Of a DNA stretch of 64,000 nt, positions 1 through 8,043 are shown one piece after another. The notes under the pieces were generated by a model. That model did no database searches. It was not told the DNA's origin and was given only the letters and a program-made list of their open reading frames with translations. The stretch spans positions 1 to 64,000 of the forward strand of contig DYIF01000002.1 in assembly GCA_020723765.1 (NCBI GenBank). The letters run 5' to 3'. Position 1 is the first letter of the stretch, and the number at the start of each line of letters is the position of its first letter. Origin of the DNA: Elusimicrobium minutum (lineage in GTDB: Bacteria; Elusimicrobiota; Elusimicrobia; Elusimicrobiales; UBA9959). The position numbers were made by a program, and so were the translations under genes.

Positions 1-23
1 TAATTTTTATATAATGGTTATTA

Positions 24-365
24 TTACGATGACATAGTATTTTTATCTAACACTACCCAGTTTCTTATTTTACCTATATATAAAGATGAGTTTATTTCTT
101 TATCGTTTTCCATTTCGAATTTATAATAAGACATAGGCCCGACTTTTACTTTGGAACCGTTATCGAAATAAACCTCTACGCTGCTCGCCCTCTCCGTTGA
201 TATCTCGGTATTGGGCTTTATTTCTATCCTTTTGTTCTCCCCGGCTTTTTCCCATTTATCGCTTTCTTTATAAAAGACATTTCCTTTTGCGTTTGTAATA
301 TAAGCCCCGTAAAAATAAGAATTTAAAAAACAAAAAACAAAAGAGAAAATCGTTAAAAATTTCAT
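24..365 (-). CDS. Small secreted FecR-like protein
   Basis: About 113 residues. The N-terminus (MKFLTIFSFVF...) is a hydrophobic signal peptide ending near residue 20. The remainder resembles the core of FecR-type domains: a stretch ISTERASSVEVYFDNGSKVKV followed by a beta-rich segment. A start four codons upstream (377) is possible, but GAGGG lies 5-9 bases before the ATG at 365, so 365 is preferred. It is much shorter than a classical FecR regulator and lacks a visible DNA- or receptor-binding partner here; a periplasmic ligand- or glycan-binding role is only inferred. It lies downstream of the O-antigen-ligase-like gene on the same strand. A longer FecR-domain gene occurs at 24848-25546. 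Confidence 0.6.
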   Translation of the reverse strand: MKFLTIFSFVFCFLNSYFYGAYITNAKGNVFYKESDKWEKAGENKRIEIKPNTEISTERASSVEVYFDNGSKVKVGPMSYYKFEMENDKEINSSLYIGKIRNWVVLDKNTMSS

Positions 366-422
366 TTTTCCCTCCATACAAAATTATAATCAAGAATATT
401 GAAATAGTCAATGTTAATATTG

Positions 423-1613
423 TTACTTTTTAATACCTTTTTCATTATAATAAGATTCATAAATACCCATATAAAACGAAACAAAACCCCATAAAAGGAA
501 AGTCCCGAAGTTATGTTCGGTAAGTCCCGACAAAGATATGCTGATAAATATCGCCAAAAGCGAGATCGAAAAAGCCTTAGAAAAATCATCCGAAAAAGAT
601 TTAAAAAGATTAAAATATTTTTTTATAAAATGAAAATAAATCCATAAAAGCAAAAAAAGACCGAAAATTCCAGTTTCGGCCATAACGGTTATATAGTTAT
701 TATGACAATGAGCGATATTGTCTATTTCCCCTCTTTCCAAATACGGTTTTAAGTAATCGCTTACCTTTCCGTCTCCGACCCCCAAAATCGGATTTTTATT
801 AAAAATATCTAATCCCGCTTTCCAGAAGTTTTTTCTCAAACTTATACTCGAGCCTGATTGACTTAAGCCCACTCCCGATTCCACTCTTTTGGTATATTGT
901 TTAAAAATCGCAAAAAAAGAAACTATATAAATAGTTAAAATAAGAGCCGAAATAAAAAAAACTTTTTTGTTTTTTATAAAAGAAATTATAAAAAAAGTTA
1001 AAACTACGCTAAACCAGTATGTTCTTGAGCCGTTTAAAAGAAGACCAAAAAATAAAACCGCAAACATATAAATATATTTCTTAGAATAAAAAAGGCCGAA
1101 ACTAAAAGCTATAACGCAAACGGTAGAATAATAACCGGCAAATCTTAGAGGATGAGAATGAAAGCCTTTAAATCTTTCTCCATCGGAGGTAAAAAGTTTT
1201 TTAAAAATCACGGGAAAATCTAAATAATTTTGCAATAAGGCATAGGCCAAAACTATCATATTGGCCCATAAAAGAATATCTATAAACCTTAAAATTTTAT
1301 CTTTATCTATTTTGATATTGGAGCAAAAAGCGTATGGAAATTTGTCCCATATTCCGTGGAAAAACCTTGAAATTCCTTCCCAAAAATAACCTTTAAAAAT
1401 CAATGTTATAAATCTCCATAAATAAAAAAATACAAATATTAAAAAATCTTTTGGGGTTTTTTTAATATTGTTTTTAAAATCTATGAGATAAATAAGAAGA
1501 AAAACGGCCAGAATAGAAGTCATAGCCGAGATGGAAAAAACCGAGGATAAAGCAAAAAGATAAAAAAAATAAATAAAATACTTTTCTTTGAATTTGTCTA
1601 TAAATTTAACCAT
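423..1613 (-). CDS. O-antigen ligase / Wzy-type polymerase-like membrane protein
   Basis: 396 residues, almost entirely hydrophobic, with about ten or more predicted membrane helices. The centre and C-terminal half carry the Wzy_C/O-antigen-ligase pattern: a GFHSHPLRFAGYY segment, a NGSRTYW segment, and the periplasmic-loop motif NPILGVGDG followed by HCHNNYITVMAETG, which matches the conserved H-N-x-Y/F...E-x-G signature of the family. Such proteins ligate or polymerise lipid-linked glycans at the periplasmic face of the inner membrane. Ligase and polymerase cannot be separated from sequence alone. No Shine-Dalgarno is visible; a promoter-like element is close upstream (1634-1661). The main polysaccharide genes of this window lie far away at 54-64 kb. 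Confidence 0.75.
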   Translation of the reverse strand: MVKFIDKFKEKYFIYFFYLFALSSVFSISAMTSILAVFLLIYLIDFKNNIKKTPKDFLIFVFFYLWRFITLIFKGYFWEGISRFFHGIWDKFPYAFCSNIKIDKDKILRFIDILLWANMIVLAYALLQNYLDFPVIFKKLFTSDGERFKGFHSHPLRFAGYYSTVCVIAFSFGLFYSKKYIYMFAVLFFGLLLNGSRTYWFSVVLTFFIISFIKNKKVFFISALILTIYIVSFFAIFKQYTKRVESGVGLSQSGSSISLRKNFWKAGLDIFNKNPILGVGDGKVSDYLKPYLERGEIDNIAHCHNNYITVMAETGIFGLFLLLWIYFHFIKKYFNLFKSFSDDFSKAFSISLLAIFISISLSGLTEHNFGTFLLWGFVSFYMGIYESYYNEKGIKK

Positions 1614-1633
1614 AAATTAGATTTTACAAAAAT

Positions 1634-1661
1634 ATTTTATGTTTTAATTTACTATTGACAA
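1634..1661 (-). promoter_or_regulatory. Predicted sigma70-type promoter for the O-antigen-ligase-like gene
   Basis: On the minus strand TTGTCA (1656-1661) and TAAAAT (1634-1639) are separated by 16 bases; each has one mismatch to consensus. The expected start of transcription would give a leader of only about 14 bases before the ATG at 1613. The whole stretch is AT-rich, so a chance match is possible. Confidence 0.35.
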
Positions 1662-1671
1662 AAAATATAAT

Positions 1672-3309
1672 TTATTCAACAATATACTTAGATCCAATCA
1701 GTTTAGTTAAATCTTTTTTAATTAATTTTAACCTTTCTTTTTTAAATGTATCAAATTTTAATTTAATTTCCCCTTTTTCAAGCAAACAATCATGATATGG
1801 CAAAACATGGCTTTTTAATATTTCCTTAAAATTACTATTATTTTTAAATTCATTCAGATACACCCATGGAGGTTTATTTTTTATTTTTATATTTTCTCCA
1901 AAAGTTAAGAAACAAATATTTAAAATCGTATTAATTTCATCTTTATAAAAATATTCTTTTAATAAATCCTTTGGAAAAATGTGATGATCATTCTTAGCAT
2001 TAAACAATGAAGACATATTTTCAATAGATAATTGTTCTCCGTTTGCAAAATTAACTGGTTTTTTTGAAATAAGATAACAAAAAAATGTATTTCTAATTGC
2101 TCCAAATTTGTTATATTTAATTTTTGCCAATGCTTTTATTGACAAAGGCTCAATTCTAGTCTTGCCTTCTAAATTTAATTTATATCTAGCATTTTTAGCT
2201 AATTTTTTCATTTCTTCTGCATCATTTATTTGATTGTGACTTTGATTGCCGCCAGAATATCTCTTGGCAAAACCTGTTATCCAAAACCACTTTTCAATTT
2301 CTTTGATTTGTTTTTTTGTTGGTTGACGGTTCCCATTATAGTAATAAAATATGGAAAGTATTGATAACATCGCTGGATAAGGTATATATGATGCATCTTC
2401 AATTCTTCGAATTAGAAAATCTGCAGACAATTTTATAGATTCAAATATCTTTTTATGTTGTTTTTTATATTTTATATGTAATTCATCTCTGGGATTTGCA
2501 ATTTTTTTAGCAAAAGTATTAAGAGATGTGTTAAAATCTTTTATGCCTAAATCAAAAGATATTGCTTTAATAAAATGCATTTTATCAAAATTTTGGAACC
2601 CTTCTTGTAAATCATGCAATAAATGTTCACAATGTCTTCTAATATCGGTATCTTTATGATAAGACATAGCAAATATTTTATCCTCAGAACTTAAAGATGT
2701 ACCTCCTTTATTTAATCTTATAAAAGCTTGTCTCATACTTTTTTCATCATACCCGGAAATAAATATAAAAGGAAAACTATACGATTTAAATTGATTAAAA
2801 CAATCCCTAACTCTTGTATTCATGTTTTTGCTCAATTTATATCTTATTCTACCATTAAGAATATCAAATATTTTTATATGAGAATTTTCATCAGTCTTAT
2901 AAAAATCAAATTCAGATTCTTTATTTTTAGTTGGAGAGAGACATATTTGCATAAAATCAATACCATCAGAATATTTGGTTTCTAAAATTTTTCTTCCATT
3001 AATTATAGAATATAAAACAGAAAGCCTTTGCTGGCCGTCGACTACGATATAACACTCTTGATTATTTTTTGAATCAAATTTTGGCAATATAGTACTTTCT
3101 CTAACAAATTTGGCTTTTTTAGCAGGAACTTTACAAATTAAAAAACTACCGATTGGATAATGTTTTTTTATGCTATCTAACAAATCAACTATCTTTTTCT
3201 TTGTCCATACAAAATCTCTTTGAATTTCAGGAATTGCAAATATTCTTCTGTCAAACATTTTTTTTAATTCATCAAACGATATTTTTTTAACATCTATAGG
3301 TTCTCTCAT
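1672..3309 (-). CDS. DUF262/DUF1524 protein (GmrSD-like, putative anti-phage nuclease)
   Basis: 545 residues. The N-terminal DUF262 (ParB-like) domain contains EIQRDFVW near residues 28-35 and the nucleotide-binding hallmark VVDGQQRLSVLY near residues 89-100. The C-terminal part holds an HNH-type DUF1524 motif, NDHHIFPKDLL, followed by an asparagine-containing segment (N-T-I-L-N-I-C). This order is that of fused GmrSD-type enzymes, which use nucleotide hydrolysis and an HNH nuclease against modified or foreign DNA; defence here is inferred from family. The gene stands alone, is clearly more AT-rich than its neighbours (sampled 60-base lines fall to about a quarter G+C), lacks a visible Shine-Dalgarno, and lies near the 3' end of tRNA-Asn, all suggesting horizontal acquisition. 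A TATAAT hexamer just upstream may be its -10 box. Confidence 0.8.
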   Translation of the reverse strand: MREPIDVKKISFDELKKMFDRRIFAIPEIQRDFVWTKKKIVDLLDSIKKHYPIGSFLICKVPAKKAKFVRESTILPKFDSKNNQECYIVVDGQQRLSVLYSIINGRKILETKYSDGIDFMQICLSPTKNKESEFDFYKTDENSHIKIFDILNGRIRYKLSKNMNTRVRDCFNQFKSYSFPFIFISGYDEKSMRQAFIRLNKGGTSLSSEDKIFAMSYHKDTDIRRHCEHLLHDLQEGFQNFDKMHFIKAISFDLGIKDFNTSLNTFAKKIANPRDELHIKYKKQHKKIFESIKLSADFLIRRIEDASYIPYPAMLSILSIFYYYNGNRQPTKKQIKEIEKWFWITGFAKRYSGGNQSHNQINDAEEMKKLAKNARYKLNLEGKTRIEPLSIKALAKIKYNKFGAIRNTFFCYLISKKPVNFANGEQLSIENMSSLFNAKNDHHIFPKDLLKEYFYKDEINTILNICFLTFGENIKIKNKPPWVYLNEFKNNSNFKEILKSHVLPYHDCLLEKGEIKLKFDTFKKERLKLIKKDLTKLIGSKYIVE

Positions 3310-3705
3310 ATTTCATTTATTATATAAAATAAATAAAAAAAATTTAAAATAGCGCATTAGATAATAAAAAATGTCATCGAAGTAAACATAGTTAGATAAA
3401 AAACATGCCATTGAAACCTCTTAAGTTTGCATATCAATCTTAGGAGGTATTTTATGCTCAAGGCTTTCGATATGAAACTATTAAATAAATTATTGAATTC
3501 TTATCTTAATGAGTCTAAAGATGTTAAAGATAAGTTAATAGATTAATATGTTAATCTTACCCGAGTTAAGAGTAATACCGTCATTAAATGATTTGATTTA
3601 TGCTGTTTTTCGCAATATCTTAAACTATATAATATATTTATCATTATCACCGCTTTGATTATTTTATTCATCTCCCCATCTATTTTTTTAATTATATCAC
3701 TTCTC
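3310..3705. other. Gene-poor stretch between GmrSD gene and tRNA-Asn
   Basis: Apart from the mini-ORF at 3454-3546 and the heptamer repeat that follows at 3706-3754, I see no convincing gene here. The minus-strand frame across 3543-3776 is mainly a translation of the heptamer repeat and low-complexity DNA and has no family resemblance. The stretch looks like degraded sequence. Confidence 0.5.
3454..3546 (+). CDS. Possible 30-residue mini-ORF or 5' remnant of a decayed gene
   Basis: An ATG at 3454 follows an excellent Shine-Dalgarno (TAGGAGGT, 3441-3448) and opens a 30-codon frame beginning MLKAFDMKLLNKLLNSYL, ending at TAA 3546. In the same frame after the stop, residues VNLTRVKSNTVIK can be read before another stop. 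The good initiation site with a very short product suggests either a true small peptide or the beginning of a degraded mobile-element gene in the island next to tRNA-Asn. I do not recognise the sequence. Confidence 0.3.
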   Translation: MLKAFDMKLLNKLLNSYLNESKDVKDKLID

Positions 3706-3754
3706 ACTTGCAACTTTAAACATTGAACTTTTAACTTTGAACTTATAACTTTAT
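3706..3754. repeat. Seven-fold imperfect heptanucleotide tandem repeat
   Basis: Seven consecutive 7-base units read ACTTGCA, ACTTTAA, ACATTGA, ACTTTTA, ACTTTGA, ACTTATA, ACTTTAT (consensus ACTTTNA). The array sits in the gene-poor interval 33 bases from the 3' end of tRNA-Asn. It is the type of degenerate intergenic repeat that often encodes artefactual 'KLKVQxxK' peptides on the other strand. No function is evident. Confidence 0.75.
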
Positions 3755-3786
3755 ATGCTTGCTCCCGTATACCCAAAATAAAAAAG

Positions 3787-3858
3787 CTCCCCGGGCAGGA
3801 CTCGAACCTGCAACCTATCGGTTAACAGCCGACCGCTCCACCATTGAGCTACCGGGGA
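3787..3858 (-). tRNA. tRNA-Asn (GTT)
   Basis: The reverse complement folds as a complete 72-base cloverleaf: 7-bp acceptor stem TCCCCGG/CCGGGGA with discriminator G, 4-bp D stem GCTC/GAGC, 5-bp anticodon stem GTCGG/CCGAT around loop CTGTTAA (anticodon GTT), 5-base variable loop, and T stem GCAGG/CCTGC with loop TTCGAGT. CCA is not encoded; a short T-run follows and may end transcription. A good promoter sits immediately upstream (3874-3902). Its 3' end faces the foreign-looking GmrSD segment. Confidence 0.97.
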
Positions 3859-3873
3859 ACTATTTATAATAAT

Positions 3874-3902
3874 TTTATATCAAATTTTGATTATAAAATC
3901 AA
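3874..3902 (-). promoter_or_regulatory. Promoter of tRNA-Asn
   Basis: On the minus strand TTGATT (3897-3902) and TATAAA (3874-3879) are separated by exactly 17 bases. Transcription would start near 3867, about nine bases before the mature tRNA 5' end, which is typical for a tRNA gene. The same bases overlap an imperfect AT-rich inverted repeat (CAAATTT...AAATTTG, 3881-3907), which might also act as a weak terminator for the MFS gene. Confidence 0.55.
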
Positions 3903-3911
3903 ATTTGGCAA

Positions 3912-5156
3912 TTATAGAATTTCAAACTCCCGACTTTCTTCTATCTTTTTTTTCTTAACCTCTTTCATCTTTAGATAAAACCATAAATTCGATATTAAAA
4001 CCCATAATCCGCATAAAATAAAAGTATTGGATATTCCCATTTTATCGGCGGTATAACCCCAGACCATATTTCCAACCGGCGCAAGCCCCATAAAGCTTAA
4101 ACTGTAAATGCTTATCACTCTTCCGCGCATATCGTCTCTTACGAGAGTTTGTATTACGGTATTTAATCCTATCGCTTGCCTGGATGTTCCGACACCGGCA
4201 ACAAAAAGTATGAACAAAGAAACAAAAATATTTTTAACAAAAAAAAGCGTCAATATCGCTAAACCGTAGAGTATGGAAAAATAACTTACCATATTTATAT
4301 AATTTTTGGGATTTTTTTTCGACGCCATCTCAAAGCCCGATATAACCGCCCCGACTCCTATCGAGGATATAAGCAAACCCAATGTTTGAGCGTCTCCGTT
4401 TATTTTCTTAACATATACCGGAAGCAAGGTTATAACCGGCATTATTACAAAACTTAACAGAAACATAAATGATATCGGATATTTTATATGCTTTGTTTTT
4501 CTTATATATTCTATCCCTTTTAAAAAAGATGTTTTCATGTCGGATTCTTCCTTTACCGCTGAAAAAGGAACTATGAAATATAAAGCTATTATTATAAACA
4601 AATAAGAAAACGAGTTTATTATAAAACACCACCCTTCGTTACCCGCATATTTTATAATAAACCCGGCTATTGCGGGACCCAAAATCCTCGAAATATTAAA
4701 CATCATCGAATTTAAAGCTATGGCGTTATGAAGAAAATGTTTGGGAACTATTTGAATCACAAAACTTTGCCTGAAAGGCATATCGAAAGAGCCGACAATT
4801 CCTAAAATAAATCCGATAATAAATATGTATTCTATTTTTATTTTATGAGTTACCGTAATAACTCCGAGTATTAAAGCCAAAAACATAGCCAGGCTTTGAG
4901 TTACGTAAAGACCTTTTTTAATGTTTGTTTTATCGGCCAAAACTCCGGCGGGATATGAAAAAATAAGCGGAGGTATCATATTTACAAAACCCATAAAACC
5001 CAACATTTTGGGCGATCCGGTAATTCTATAAACAAGCCATCCTAAAGCGGTAGATTGTATCCAGGTTCCGGTCAATGAAAGAACCTGACCCGAAAAATAA
5101 TATCTATAATTTTCGACCGAAAAAACTTTTATTAATCTTGAAATTCGCTCTTTCAT
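3912..5156 (-). CDS. MFS exporter, EntS-like (MFS_3 family)
   Basis: 414 residues with 12 predicted membrane helices. The opening resembles the enterobactin-exporter/transmembrane secretion effector family: FSVENYRYYFSGQVLSLTGTWIQ followed by ALGWLVYRITGSP, the PAGVLADKTNIKK loop (motif A-like) near residue 70-80, and DDMRGRV near residue 340. Members export siderophores, drugs or other small molecules with the proton gradient; the substrate is not predictable. The C-terminus is a charged tail (KKKKIEESREFE). No clear Shine-Dalgarno precedes the ATG. It is transcribed toward tRNA-Asn and away from the 5212-7949 operon. Confidence 0.85.
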   Translation of the reverse strand: MKERISRLIKVFSVENYRYYFSGQVLSLTGTWIQSTALGWLVYRITGSPKMLGFMGFVNMIPPLIFSYPAGVLADKTNIKKGLYVTQSLAMFLALILGVITVTHKIKIEYIFIIGFILGIVGSFDMPFRQSFVIQIVPKHFLHNAIALNSMMFNISRILGPAIAGFIIKYAGNEGWCFIINSFSYLFIIIALYFIVPFSAVKEESDMKTSFLKGIEYIRKTKHIKYPISFMFLLSFVIMPVITLLPVYVKKINGDAQTLGLLISSIGVGAVISGFEMASKKNPKNYINMVSYFSILYGLAILTLFFVKNIFVSLFILFVAGVGTSRQAIGLNTVIQTLVRDDMRGRVISIYSLSFMGLAPVGNMVWGYTADKMGISNTFILCGLWVLISNLWFYLKMKEVKKKKIEESREFEIL

Positions 5157-5211
5157 ACAATTTTATTTTATCATATTAAAGCTTTAGTCTTAAAAATGGT
5201 AAAATATAGTT

Positions 5212-5325
5212 ATGGAAATAATTTATTTAAGGGAAAGAAATAAAAAAATAAGAAAATTTTTTAAAGAAATGTTCGGCTTCGACAGAAACAAAAGAAGATT
5301 TTTTTTTGAAATATATTTAAATTAA
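5212..5325 (+). CDS. Small basic ORF, 37 residues, coupled to the next gene
   Basis: An ATG at 5212 opens a 37-codon frame beginning MEIIYLRERNKKIRKFFKEM and ending FFFEIYLN; it is rich in Lys/Arg and Phe. Its TAA stop (5323-5325) overlaps the ATG of the next gene (TAATG), an arrangement typical of translational coupling. No strong Shine-Dalgarno is seen. It could be a real small protein or a leader frame that helps translate the downstream gene, which has little ribosome-binding signal of its own. No family is recognised. Confidence 0.4.
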   Translation: MEIIYLRERNKKIRKFFKEMFGFDRNKRRFFFEIYLN

Positions 5326-5837
5326 TGTTTAAAACTTTTTATCTTATTTTCTTTTTTCTGATCTTCGGCTGGCGGTTTTTACTTTGCAAAGAAACCCCCA
5401 AAAAAGAAAACGATTTAAATAAAAAAGTTTCTTATCTTGAAAAAAAAGTAATGGCACTTGAGAAAAAAATATCCATACTTGAAAACAAAATAAAATCGAT
5501 AAACCAGGAGGAAGCGGAGGTTAAATTAACCGTAAAATCGGTTCAACTTTTAAAAGGAGCGACCAAAGAAGGATTAAAGTTTGAAATAAATATAGATAAT
5601 CTCACCAATCAAACTATCGATTTTATATTCGGAAACATAAAATTTTTAGACGGTTTTAATAACGAAGTTCACTCCGAAAAATTTTACTTCGACCAACCTA
5701 TATCCCCTTTATCAAATTCTCAAACCATAATAATGATAGAATCCTCTTCGCCTAACTTTGAGAAACTAAAAAAACTGGAAGATTTTAAAATAAAATTTAT
5801 ACCTTCAAAAATTATCAAAAAGGAAAAAAACAAATGA
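5325..5837 (+). CDS. Secreted coiled-coil protein of unknown function
   Basis: 170 residues. An N-terminal signal segment (MFKTFYLIFFFLIFGWRFLLC) ends in a cysteine but lacks a good lipobox, so it may be a cleaved signal or an anchor. Residues ~33-62 form a heptad-rich coiled coil (SYLEKKVMALEKKISILENKIKSI). Residues ~65-165 look like a single beta-sandwich of the FxLYD/DUF-type found in periplasmic proteins, with alternating hydrophobic residues. The start overlaps the preceding small ORF by one base, and the end overlaps MarC by four bases, placing it in the 5212-7949 operon. Function unknown. Confidence 0.65.
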   Translation: MFKTFYLIFFFLIFGWRFLLCKETPKKENDLNKKVSYLEKKVMALEKKISILENKIKSINQEEAEVKLTVKSVQLLKGATKEGLKFEINIDNLTNQTIDFIFGNIKFLDGFNNEVHSEKFYFDQPISPLSNSQTIIMIESSSPNFEKLKKLEDFKIKFIPSKIIKKEKNK

Positions 5838-6469
5838 AAGAGTTTATAAACACATCCTTTCTTACTTTTCTTACTTTATTCCCGATATTAAATCCCCCCG
5901 CCATGGCTCCGATATTTAACGAGCTTACTTCGCATTTAGACGAAAAAAGACAATACAAAATAGCCTATCTCGTATCAAAATATTCTTTTTATCTATTATC
6001 GGTTTCTTTGCTAATCGGAAGCTGGATTTTAGCCATATTCGGAATATCCGTTATGATTATTAAGATTGCCGGCGGAATACTTTTATTCAACACCGCGTGG
6101 AAGATGTTAAACGAACAGCCCAAAATATCGGAAAAACAAAAAAAGGAATGCATTAAAATAGACGAAAAAACCGCTTTTTATCCGATGACCCTGCCTTTAA
6201 CCGCGGGAGCCGGAAGCATATCGGTAACGATAAGCTTGACCCCTTCAAAATTATCTTTATCTTTAAATACCCTATCGGAAATATCGGCGATAATTTTGGG
6301 AATCTTTTTATCCTCGATAAGCATATATGTTTTTTACAGATACTCTTCTTATATAATTAAAAAAATGGATTACTCAAAACAACAGATAATTTCAAAGCTA
6401 TCAGCTTTCATACTATTGGCCATAGCCATAAAAATGAGTCTTGACGGAATAAAATACGTTTTATTGTAA
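5834..6469 (+). CDS. MarC-family integral membrane protein
   Basis: 211 residues with six predicted membrane helices, the standard size and topology of the MarC/NAAT family. Diagnostic segments are LTLFPILNPPAMAPIFNELT near the N-terminus, the IKIAGGILLFNTAWKML helix, and YPMTLPLTAGAGSISVTISL near the middle. Archaeal members have been reported to carry neutral amino acids, but most bacterial MarC proteins have no proven substrate. It starts within the end of the preceding gene (ATGA overlap) and is followed ten bases later by the PAS protein. Confidence 0.9.
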   Translation: MKEFINTSFLTFLTLFPILNPPAMAPIFNELTSHLDEKRQYKIAYLVSKYSFYLLSVSLLIGSWILAIFGISVMIIKIAGGILLFNTAWKMLNEQPKISEKQKKECIKIDEKTAFYPMTLPLTAGAGSISVTISLTPSKLSLSLNTLSEISAIILGIFLSSISIYVFYRYSSYIIKKMDYSKQQIISKLSAFILLAIAIKMSLDGIKYVLL

Positions 6470-6479
6470 AATATATTAT

Positions 6480-6839
6480 ATGGAAATACATAAGTTAATA
6501 CTCGAAAATTTAACAAGCGGAATAATAACCTTAGATTCTTACGGAACCGTTTTGTATATAAATCCGATGGCCGAAAAAATTCTTCATATAAACCATAAAA
6601 AAATAATAGGCAAAACCTACAATGAAGCTTTCGGCGTGTACTTTGAACTTGAAAATTTAATAACTCAAATGATAAAAGAAAACAAAACGGTAAGAAGAGG
6701 AGAAATAGAAATAGGCCACGGAAGCATAATACTAAAAATAGGTTACAGTTCCATGCCTTTGAAAAACGAAGAAGGAAAACATTTCGGATACAATATAATA
6801 TTCCAGGATCTGGACGTAATTTCCGCATATGACAAATAA
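6480..6839 (+). CDS. Stand-alone PAS-domain protein
   Basis: 119 residues that consist of essentially one PAS fold: ILENLTSGIITLDSYGTVLYINPMAEKIL at the start, the helical IIGKTYNEAF segment, and the closing beta strands (GYNIIFQDLDVI). There is no kinase, cyclase or DNA-binding output domain, so it must act through a partner or be a sensor subunit. It overlaps the downstream small membrane protein by eleven bases, suggesting a two-component membrane complex, although that is inference. It lacks heme- or flavin-specific residues that I can recognise. Confidence 0.8.
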   Translation: MEIHKLILENLTSGIITLDSYGTVLYINPMAEKILHINHKKIIGKTYNEAFGVYFELENLITQMIKENKTVRRGEIEIGHGSIILKIGYSSMPLKNEEGKHFGYNIIFQDLDVISAYDK

Positions 6840-7011
6840 AAATATTACAAAGATATTCGTAACAAACATAATTTTGATAATCATAATCGTGAAAATTTTA
6901 AATCACGCGTTAAACATAGAGGAATATAAAATAGAAAGAATCGCGTCTATCTATTTATTATTATCTTCTCTCTTTTTCTTAATTTCAATAAACAAAAAAT
7001 CCAAAGAATAA
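6829..7011 (+). CDS. Small two-helix membrane protein
   Basis: 60 residues with two predicted transmembrane helices (approximately residues 8-25 and 40-55) joined by a short polar segment with EEYKIER, and a lysine-rich tail. The ATG lies inside the end of the PAS gene and the stop is two bases before the J-protein start, so it is translated in the same operon. No family is recognised. The tight coupling to a PAS protein makes a membrane anchor or partner role conceivable. Confidence 0.6.
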   Translation: MTNKNITKIFVTNIILIIIIVKILNHALNIEEYKIERIASIYLLLSSLFFLISINKKSKE

Positions 7012-7013
7012 GT

Positions 7014-7949
7014 ATGCCGGAATACAAAGATTATTACAAAATATTGGGAGTGGAAAGAACCGCTACTGAAAGCGATATAAAATCGGCTTACAGAAAATTA
7101 GCGATGAAATACCATCCGGACAGAAACCCTGGTAACAAAGAAGCGGAGGCGAAATTTAAAGAAATAAACGAGGCTTACGAGGTTTTATCTGACTCTCAAA
7201 AAAGAAAATTATACGATAGCTTGGGAGAAAACTGGCAAAACGGCCAAAACTTCGAGCCCCCGCCTGATTTTAGAAACTTTAATAAAGGAAACTTTAGATT
7301 TCACACCGGCTACGGTTCCAACGAAGATTTTAGCGATTTTTTTAAAACCATTTTCGGTAATTTCGGTTTTTTTGATAACGACAACGATAATTCTTATAGA
7401 AACGTTTTTGATGAAAACGATTTTTTCGAGTCCGCGGGAAGAAAGAGGAATTTAGATATTAATTCCGAATTAAATTTAAGTTTATACGATATTTTAAATC
7501 CCTCCGTCAAAAATCTAACTTTAAAAACAAATAATCAGACCAAAGAAATAAAAGTAAAAATTCCCAAAGGAATTAAAGACGGCTCCGTCATAAAACTAAA
7601 AGGCGAGGGATTAAAATCCGGGAACAAAACCGGAGATTTATATTTGAAAATAAACATATTAAAAGACGAAAAATTTCAAATAAACGATTACGACGTATTA
7701 ACCGAAATAAAAATATACCCGCATCAGGCGGTGTTAGGCGATGAAGTTGAGATCCCTTCCCCCGACGGCGGATTTATAAAAATAAAAATTCCGCCTATGA
7801 CTCATACCAATACCAAGTTAAGAATAAGAAACAAAGGGCTTTATAAACAAGACGGCACAAGAGGCGATTTGTATGTAAAGACCGTTATAGATATTCCCCC
7901 GGTAATAACTCCTTTGGAAAAAGAAATATACAAAAAATTATCTAAATAA
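7014..7949 (+). CDS. CbpA-type DnaJ (Hsp40) co-chaperone
   Basis: 311 residues. The J domain occupies residues ~5-70 with the essential HPD at 34-36, followed by a glycine/phenylalanine-rich region ([16 protein letters not shown]) and two C-terminal substrate-binding beta domains ([33 protein letters not shown]). The cysteine-rich zinc-finger of classical DnaJ is absent, so it is a class B/CbpA-like protein that stimulates DnaK ATPase and delivers clients. It is the last gene of the 5212-7949 operon; no dnaK or grpE is nearby, suggesting an accessory rather than the main DnaJ. Confidence 0.9.
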   Translation: MPEYKDYYKILGVERTATESDIKSAYRKLAMKYHPDRNPGNKEAEAKFKEINEAYEVLSDSQKRKLYDSLGENWQNGQNFEPPPDFRNFNKGNFRFHTGYGSNEDFSDFFKTIFGNFGFFDNDNDNSYRNVFDENDFFESAGRKRNLDINSELNLSLYDILNPSVKNLTLKTNNQTKEIKVKIPKGIKDGSVIKLKGEGLKSGNKTGDLYLKINILKDEKFQINDYDVLTEIKIYPHQAVLGDEVEIPSPDGGFIKIKIPPMTHTNTKLRIRNKGLYKQDGTRGDLYVKTVIDIPPVITPLEKEIYKKLSK

Positions 7950-7995
7950 GATAAGCCGTATCAAAAAATTTCAAACAATATTATTTAAATAAAAA

Positions 7996-8021
7996 AAGCG
8001 GCCGGTTTTGGCCGGCCGCTT
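7996..8021 (-). terminator. Intrinsic terminator after the PFOR gene
   Basis: A perfect 10-bp GC-rich stem (AAGCGGCCGG / CCGGCCGCTT) encloses a 6-base loop. On the minus strand it is followed by a T-run (TTTTTTATTT), placing a classical terminator 22 bases past the PFOR stop. On the plus strand the tail is only TAATTTAAAG, so it would be a weaker terminator for the J-protein operon ending at 7949. Confidence 0.85.
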
Positions 8022-8043
8022 AATTTAAAGTAGGAAACGCTTT

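Noticed and set aside
1614-1671. att-like copy of the tRNA-Asn 3' end on the far side of the GmrSD gene
   Set aside because: I searched the gap and flanks by eye for the acceptor/T-arm sequence and saw none, so an integrated element with intact ends is not supported.
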